Source of the DNA: Ruminococcaceae bacterium YRB3002
Lineage (GTDB): Bacteria; Bacillota; Clostridia; Saccharofermentanales; Saccharofermentanaceae
NCBI GenBank assembly: GCA_900099715.1
Contig: FMTG01000004.1
Span: forward strand, 62,001 to 126,000
Length of the DNA stretch: 64,000 nt
Direction: 5' to 3'
The notes under the pieces are model-generated. The model did not search any database. It worked only from the letters and a program-made list of their open reading frames with translations, and had not been told where the DNA came from. The position numbers and the translations under genes were made by a program. Below are positions 58,432 to 64,000 of this stretch, one piece after another. The stretch's first letter is position 1, and each line of letters begins with the position of its first letter.

Positions 58432-59138
58432 CTCATGTTCCTCTTGAACTGTCTGAAATCACCCAGAGCATCCCATCCGATCTTCACGATCTTCGGGATA
58501 TTGATCGAATTGACACCACCCTGTCTCGGCTTGAAGGAGATATCTATAAAGTTATAGTTCTCATGATAGTATGCGTAGAACGTCGTGAGCATGATATTGG
58601 GAAGATTATAATCCTCCTTGAACCTGTCAACATACTTGTTCAGCACAGCCGTGTTGAACAGCCTGAAGGGCGCATTTGCATCCTTGACCTTAACACCGAA
58701 GTAAAGCCTCAGCAGGAAGCACACAACACCTTCCACAAATGCTCTCGACTTGCCGTCCCCCCTCTTCACACGCCTTCCGAAGATCGCGTCATATGCCATC
58801 CTCAGCTCCCAGAAAGCATTGAATTCGGCAGGATCTGTCTGTCCGTCAGAGTCAGTCTGGAACACATAATCCGCCCTTTTATCAATTGCATACTTGTACA
58901 GCGCAATAACCTTGGGACCATGCTGCTTTAATGTATCTGTATAAGCTATGAGCTTGGGATAGCCATTCTCCCTGAGCCCCTCGATAATATCATGGGTCTT
59001 GTCGACACTGCCGCTGTCTGCGATCACGAGTCTGGAATCCTCTGAAGCAAGACTCAGCACCGGATACCACTGTCTGATTACAGCTTCAATATTCTCTTCT
59101 TCGTTATACGCGGGCATCACAACATAAAGTGTATCCAT
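58428..59138 (-). CDS. Family 2 glycosyltransferase
   Basis: The GT2 fold opens with YVVMPAYNEEENIEAVIRQW, then IADSGSVDKTHDII and the metal site QTDSDGQTDPAEF. NAPFRLFNTAVLNKY lies in the acceptor half. The frame extends to 59204, but GAGGA lies 8 bases before the ATG at 59138. It begins 4 bases after the stop of the YfhO-type gene, and such pairs usually modify surface polymers via polyprenyl-linked sugars. Confidence 0.9.
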   Translation of the reverse strand: MDTLYVVMPAYNEEENIEAVIRQWYPVLSLASEDSRLVIADSGSVDKTHDIIEGLRENGYPKLIAYTDTLKQHGPKVIALYKYAIDKRADYVFQTDSDGQTDPAEFNAFWELRMAYDAIFGRRVKRGDGKSRAFVEGVVCFLLRLYFGVKVKDANAPFRLFNTAVLNKYVDRFKEDYNLPNIMLTTFYAYYHENYNFIDISFKPRQGGVNSINIPKIVKIGWDALGDFRQFKRNMR

Positions 59139-59142
59139 ATAT

Positions 59143-61707
59143 TTATCCTCTGACTTTTCTGTTCTTACAGATTGTACCATAAACCATGTATCCGATATAA
59201 GCAATAATACCTGCGGCAGATATGATCATACCTGTGCCGGCATCACTCCTGTATTCAAACCTGACATCGTGATGTCCTTCCGGGATCTCGATCCCCATAT
59301 ACTGAAGATTCGCCCTCATGATATCTGTCTCGATACCGTCAACATAGGCTCTCCAGCCCTTTGCATACGGCACGGCCAGAACATAGTATGCGTCCTTGTC
59401 ATTCTCCGTCTCGAAAATGATCTCAGACCCACGGTCTCTCGTCTCGATCCTGATATCAGACGTATCGGCAAATCTTTCTTTTATGTTGTTCTCTACCTGT
59501 CCGACATCGATCACGGAGGCCTTAAGATCAGCCGTATAGGGATAGTTATCATCAACAAAGACTATTGCCTCATTAATGGCTTCCTCATGCCAACCCAGAT
59601 TGATCGTAAACTCGTCGCGGCCGTTATACCAGTTTGACATTGTGTAGTACTGGAACATATACCGCTCTTCTGTCTGTGGCACTTCTATAAAAAAGAAGTA
59701 GTGTTCATCTATCATATTAGTCTTGATGTTTGATACCGTTATATAAGTCTCGGAATTGGGATGACCTTCAAACGTCAGGATCTTACGTCCTTCTTCACCA
59801 TCAGTTATATCTGTTGCCAACATAGTTGAAGGAGGCGTACCAACCGATGTGTTAGGTGAATCTTCCGTAACCATCGTATCCGTTATAAGCATCTGTCGGT
59901 CTGTCGGAGACAGTGACTTCCAATAAGACACGTTAACAGTATTATCATATGTATACAAAAGATTCACAGGCATATCAGCTTTCTTTATCGTATATCCAAT
60001 ATCCATGCTGTCGATCGGAGTATATCCATATGGCTCAGGTTCTGTTTTTCTGTCAGATTGCGCATAGTAAGAGCATCCCGCAAGGCTGAGCTGTGCATAT
60101 GATGAGTCGTAGCCGCTGTAGTAGTAGAGTCTGTATTCCGGCGAACCGGTATCTGTACGGTATTCGCCGACGTAAGGATTCGCATTGCTCCAGTAAAACT
60201 GCGTTGATGATATCCCGGCTATAGGTGATACATTCTCCGTAAGGATGTTGCCAGAGTATCTTGTAGTCTCATCACCTGCTATTCGTCTGATGTACTGCGC
60301 CTCGCTACCATAATAATAGATGTTGAGCCATGGAGCATTTGCCAGTTGTGGCAGAAAAGAGCTGTAATAGAACAATATAAGAATCAGCGATGATACTGAT
60401 ACTGCTGCAAATATGATGACAGGTTTTGCTGACTCCTTCCTGATAAAAACCAGGACAGTTATCACGATGACGCCGAAAGCCGTCATGGCGATCCCTGTCC
60501 AGCTCTCCAGATAGATGGAACTGGCGACCGACAGTGCAGCCACGACACCTAATGGTATAAGATCCTTCCATGTCATGGCCGTCATATCTTCGAAGCAGAC
60601 AGCAAGGGCTGCTGCACATATCAGCGGTATTGCGAAAGCCCACCTGTTGGAAGCATAAGCGAACCCGTTAAGTACCAGTCCCAATACCGGGAATATCAGA
60701 CAGACGGCCGAGATTATCACATAAGCCTTGAGGGGTCTTCTTCCCTTTCTCGTAAGAGCAATATAACATGCGAATATCCCTGCAACGCCGACACCGATGA
60801 ACAGATAATAAGACCAGTATCCTGACATGATGGCGCCCGGAAGTGAAAGATAATAATCGAGGGGATAAAATACTCCCAGATTTCCGCTGCCGCCTACCCT
60901 GGAATCACCGATGAACACAAGGCCCACAGGATACAGGATCACAGCCGCCATGAGAGCGCCGATCACGGCTTCTATCGTTACGCGACCAAGGGACAGCATC
61001 ATATTCCTGATATCCTTACCATATTCAGATATAAATCTTACCGCCACGTATATGACTGTCAGGAGCGCCATTATATACAAGAAATAAAGATTGGAAAGAG
61101 CGCAGATCATGACCGTGAGCGCCATCTGCCCAAATCTCTTCCGCTGCATCAGGAGTTCCACACCCGCCAGAAGAAGCGGCATAAGTATCATAGGGTTCAT
61201 GAAGAAAGGATGCCTTGTCATCATCATGACGATCCATGCAGAGAACGTATACAGGACTGCTCCGGAAGCCAGAGCAAGATCAGAAATCCTGTCTTTGAGC
61301 CTTCCCCCGTCATATGTTCTCATGAAATACATAAAGGAAAGTCCTGAAAGGATCACCCTGATATAGATTATCAGTTCATAACACATGAACATGGATTCAG
61401 CAGGGAAAAACACAGACAACACCGCCAGGGGATCTCCTATGCAGTAGTAGTGCAGTGTCGTCAGTATATCGCTGCCCTCACCGATCGCCAAATCCCATCC
61501 GGGTATACTGAAGTTCCCGTGAATAAAGTTAGACAATATCTCCCTGAGATAATCCGAGTAGTAGGTCAGTGCCGAGAGATGCTGCGAGGCACCGTCATAC
61601 AGCCACACAAGAACCCTGCCGTCAAAGAAAACGATCATCTTGATTATGAGAAGGAACAGAAGGACTATGAGAATATAATATGCTCTCGGCTTATCCTTGA
61701 TATGCAA
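59143..61707 (-). CDS. YfhO-family membrane protein
   Basis: About 855 aa with 12 or so membrane helices followed by a beta-rich outer domain (about 460-810) and a last membrane helix (TGMIISAAGIIAYIGYMVYG). DGASQHLSALTYYSDYLRE and IPGWDLAIGEGSDIL match the YfhO family, a GT-C-like group needed for glycosylating lipoteichoic acid. The frame extends to an ATG at 61752 without a ribosome site; a TTG at 61707 has GGAGG 9 bases upstream and is preferred, making this another TTG start. It forms an operon with the GT2 gene. Confidence 0.88.
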   Translation of the reverse strand: MHIKDKPRAYYILIVLLFLLIIKMIVFFDGRVLVWLYDGASQHLSALTYYSDYLREILSNFIHGNFSIPGWDLAIGEGSDILTTLHYYCIGDPLAVLSVFFPAESMFMCYELIIYIRVILSGLSFMYFMRTYDGGRLKDRISDLALASGAVLYTFSAWIVMMMTRHPFFMNPMILMPLLLAGVELLMQRKRFGQMALTVMICALSNLYFLYIMALLTVIYVAVRFISEYGKDIRNMMLSLGRVTIEAVIGALMAAVILYPVGLVFIGDSRVGGSGNLGVFYPLDYYLSLPGAIMSGYWSYYLFIGVGVAGIFACYIALTRKGRRPLKAYVIISAVCLIFPVLGLVLNGFAYASNRWAFAIPLICAAALAVCFEDMTAMTWKDLIPLGVVAALSVASSIYLESWTGIAMTAFGVIVITVLVFIRKESAKPVIIFAAVSVSSLILILFYYSSFLPQLANAPWLNIYYYGSEAQYIRRIAGDETTRYSGNILTENVSPIAGISSTQFYWSNANPYVGEYRTDTGSPEYRLYYYSGYDSSYAQLSLAGCSYYAQSDRKTEPEPYGYTPIDSMDIGYTIKKADMPVNLLYTYDNTVNVSYWKSLSPTDRQMLITDTMVTEDSPNTSVGTPPSTMLATDITDGEEGRKILTFEGHPNSETYITVSNIKTNMIDEHYFFFIEVPQTEERYMFQYYTMSNWYNGRDEFTINLGWHEEAINEAIVFVDDNYPYTADLKASVIDVGQVENNIKERFADTSDIRIETRDRGSEIIFETENDKDAYYVLAVPYAKGWRAYVDGIETDIMRANLQYMGIEIPEGHHDVRFEYRSDAGTGMIISAAGIIAYIGYMVYGTICKNRKVRG

Positions 61708-61792
61708 TGCAGAAGTCCTCCATAAATGCGGCAGAAATAGATTATGTATCATTATATCATCATTGTTTTAGACACGGGCGCATTTTTGTCTA

Positions 61793-61821
61793 TTGAGAGT
61801 ATCCGGCACGACTCCTATCAT
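61793..61821 (+). promoter_or_regulatory. Promoter of the YhgE/Pip-type gene
   Basis: TTGAGA (61793-61798) and TATCAT (61816-61821) are 17 bases apart, in the gap between the divergent YfhO and YhgE-type genes, 34 bases before the GTG start. Confidence 0.6.
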
Positions 61822-61854
61822 CATTTCAGATTAAAAGATAAGGAGTTGATTAAA

Positions 61855-64000
61855 GTGGTAAAGAAAGAATGGAAAAGGTTATTGGGCAATCCGGTTCTCG
61901 TGATCGTTTTGCTTGCCATCATCCTGATCCCGTCGATCTATGCAGGATTCTTTCTTGCATCCATGTGGGATCCATATGGTGAACTGGACAAACTTCCTGT
62001 GGCTGTAGTCAATCTCGACCGGCCCGTGGAGTATAACGGAAAGATCCTCACCGTTGGTGATGACCTTGTCACCAAACTCAAAGAGGACGCCTCTCTTGAC
62101 TTCAGTTTTGTGGATCAGAATGAGGCTGCTAAGGGTCTCGAAGACGGCAAATATTATATGGTCGTCACTATCCCACAGGATTTCTCTGAATGTGCATCTA
62201 CAGTTATGGATGATACTCCCCGCAAGATGGTCCTCAAGTACGATACAAATCCTGCCACCAACTATGTGGCAATGAAGCTCTCCGAATCAGCTATGACGAA
62301 GATCCAGCTGAGTCTCGAAGAGAAGGTAACAGAAACATACGCTAAATCGGTCTTTGACAAACTGGGAGATATCGGCACAGGATTCAGCGATGCGTCCGAC
62401 GGTGCTGATAAGATCCTTGACGGCGAGTCCAGGGTGATCAACGGCGTGGATGAACTTAATAACGGTGCACACCGTCTCAACGATGGTGCAGTTACGCTCT
62501 ACGACGGCGCGGGTAAACTCTCGGAAGGCGCCATTGCATTGAACAGCGGCATCCGCGATTATCTTGACGGTACAACAAGGATCTACAACGGCACAGCATC
62601 CCTCAAGGACGGTCTTGCTGATCTGGCAGACGGTACATCACAGCTGTCGCAGGGAGCATCTTCCCTCGCGGAAGGAACTTCACAGCTCTCAGGAGGTGCC
62701 AGAACACTGAACGATGGCACCGGCAGACTTGCCTCCGGTGCCAGGAGCCTGTCGGACGGAACCGAAAGACTGGCACAGGGAGCCTCATCGCTGAGCAGCG
62801 GCGCTCAAGCGCTGTCCTCCGGTATCAATACGCTGTCAGGTAATCTTCCCCGGATGGCACAGGGGATCTCATCCCTGTCTGATGGAGCTAATAACCTTAA
62901 TAAAGGACTGACCGCCTATACAACAGGTGTTTCGGATGCCAGAAACGGAGCTGAAACGATCGCTTCCGGTGCATCACAGCTGTCAAGCGGCATAAGTGGT
63001 CTGTGTTCGTCTTCTTCCTCTATCGCTGACGGTATCAGTTCATTGTCTTCAATGGCAGACAGCCTTGCAGAAGGATCTGATGATCCAAGACTCATTGCAC
63101 TTGCCGGTGCCCTGAATGACCTGGGCAGCAATTATAAGGCTTTCGATGCGGGGCTCAACAGTGCAGCTCAGTCTGCAGCAGCACTCAGCAATGGTGTATC
63201 CGGACTGTCTGACGGACTCGCTTCACTTGACAGTAACAGTGAAGCACTTACATCAGGAGCACAGGCTCTGTCTGACGGAGCATCAGCTCTTAACAGCAGT
63301 GTACCTGCTCTTACTGAAGGCATAAACGGACTTGTATCAGGAGCTTCCAGCCTGGAACAGGGAGCTGCCGGTCTCGCTTCCGGTGCAGCCGATATCAATA
63401 ACGGTGCCGCAGGACTGGCTGATGCTGCAAACCAGGTAAACAGCGGTGTCAGCACATTAAGAAACGGCATAGACAGTGCCAACAGCGGAGCACAGCAGCT
63501 TTCTGAAGGTGCTTCCCATCTTAATTCCGGTGCAACGGCAGCATCTGAAGGCGCCGGCGAACTCTACGCCGGAACCGGTACACTTGTATCCAATAACGAT
63601 GCCCTTCTTTCCGGTTCACGCGATATTCAGAACGGCGCCGCCAAGCTCCTAGACGGAACAAAGACTCTGCGCAATGGCACCGGTAACCTGTCAGAGGGCA
63701 CCGATACACTTGCCGGCTCCCTCCCCGAGCTCTCGGACGGAACCACTGAACTCAGAGATTCCCTTGCTGACGGTGCAGCACAGATAAGTGACACTAACAG
63801 ATCTGATGCCAATGCAGAGATGTTTGCAAGTCCGGTAAGCCTTGAAGAAAACAAAGTTACTAATGTAAGCGACAACGGACATGCCATGGCAGCCTACATG
63901 ATGTCAGTGGGTCTTTGGGTTGCCTCACTTGCTTTCTGTCTGATGTACCCCCTTACAAAGCATGACGGGATCACATCGGGATTCAAATGGTGGCTGTCCA
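61855..64000 (+). CDS. YhgE/Pip-family membrane protein, 3' end cut by window
   Basis: The start is a GTG with AAGGAG 9 bases upstream. Residues about 15-40 form a membrane helix (VLVIVLLAIILIPSIYAGFF), followed by the typical YhgE N-terminal domain (DKLPVAVVNLDRPVEYNGK). Then comes a very long run (about 190-640) of seven-residue repeats of the form LxxGAxxLxDG, as in phage-infection protein (Pip) relatives. The visible end (MMSVGLWVASLAFCLMYPL) begins the C-terminal ABC-2-like membrane part, and the frame is still open at 64000. Related proteins serve as phage receptors or type VII secretion-like components; function here unknown. Confidence 0.88.
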   Translation, partial: MVKKEWKRLLGNPVLVIVLLAIILIPSIYAGFFLASMWDPYGELDKLPVAVVNLDRPVEYNGKILTVGDDLVTKLKEDASLDFSFVDQNEAAKGLEDGKYYMVVTIPQDFSECASTVMDDTPRKMVLKYDTNPATNYVAMKLSESAMTKIQLSLEEKVTETYAKSVFDKLGDIGTGFSDASDGADKILDGESRVINGVDELNNGAHRLNDGAVTLYDGAGKLSEGAIALNSGIRDYLDGTTRIYNGTASLKDGLADLADGTSQLSQGASSLAEGTSQLSGGARTLNDGTGRLASGARSLSDGTERLAQGASSLSSGAQALSSGINTLSGNLPRMAQGISSLSDGANNLNKGLTAYTTGVSDARNGAETIASGASQLSSGISGLCSSSSSIADGISSLSSMADSLAEGSDDPRLIALAGALNDLGSNYKAFDAGLNSAAQSAAALSNGVSGLSDGLASLDSNSEALTSGAQALSDGASALNSSVPALTEGINGLVSGASSLEQGAAGLASGAADINNGAAGLADAANQVNSGVSTLRNGIDSANSGAQQLSEGASHLNSGATAASEGAGELYAGTGTLVSNNDALLSGSRDIQNGAAKLLDGTKTLRNGTGNLSEGTDTLAGSLPELSDGTTELRDSLADGAAQISDTNRSDANAEMFASPVSLEENKVTNVSDNGHAMAAYMMSVGLWVASLAFCLMYPLTKHDGITSGFKWWLS

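Overview
The window looks like chromosome of a Gram-positive anaerobe of the Clostridia, most likely a gut or rumen Lachnospiraceae. This is inferred from several things seen together. There are secreted proteins with choline-binding-type cell-wall repeats, a secreted GH5 cellulase, a TagGH-type wall polysaccharide exporter, Pta-AckA acetate fermentation and the non-mevalonate gene ispF. The DNA has moderate GC, strong AGGAGG ribosome sites, and occasional TTG and GTG starts. Most genes are housekeeping and lie on the minus strand. No rRNA, tRNA, CRISPR array, phage or plasmid module was seen.

Layout: 1-3.9 kb holds two paralogous wall-binding-repeat proteins facing a GH5 cellulase with the same repeats. 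3.9-5.2 kb holds a reverse transcriptase (RT) six bases upstream of the cellulase, preceded by a strongly structured 139-nt segment closed by a 12-bp inverted repeat. 5.2-8.9 kb holds an HD-GYP c-di-GMP phosphodiesterase and a PadR-DUF1700-DUF4097 operon with a consensus promoter. 9.1-13.2 kb holds an operon of unknown role (SGNH esterase, unknown, VanX-type dipeptidase, 636-aa coiled-coil protein). 13.6-20.3 kb holds a YdcF-like protein, a GAF-ABC ATPase fusion, mnmA, a small regulator, a lipoprotein and a methyltransferase under an ArsR-type operator. 20.3-29 kb holds a GGDEF cyclase, a CDP-alcohol transferase, an RlmD-type methyltransferase, tagGH, a glycosyltransferase, a Nudix protein and a PD-(D/E)XK-like protein. 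29.7-41.9 kb holds ispF, yfcE, thrC, folC, a GtrA protein and membrane proteins. 41.9-54.9 kb holds a wall glucosaminidase and its partner, dNTP hydrolases, a PcrA-type helicase, ackA/pta, tmcAL, rpsT and a SpoU methyltransferase. 55-64 kb holds repeats, a metY-type gene with a possible cysteine-codon leader peptide, small membrane proteins, a GT2-YfhO pair and a truncated YhgE/Pip-type protein.

Two things stand out. The first is the RT with its structured leader: a retron- or DRT-like arrangement, but with an RT that lacks the motifs I would expect of a classical retron, and with a cellulase rather than an obvious toxin next to it. The second is a family of non-coding elements in the intergenic regions. 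They share GGGGACGG-type ends (one copy has perfect 18-bp terminal inverted repeats), and several carry a tandem pair of 50-56-bp hairpin units whose sequence differs from locus to locus while the architecture stays the same. GC-rich ~80-bp repeats accompany them.
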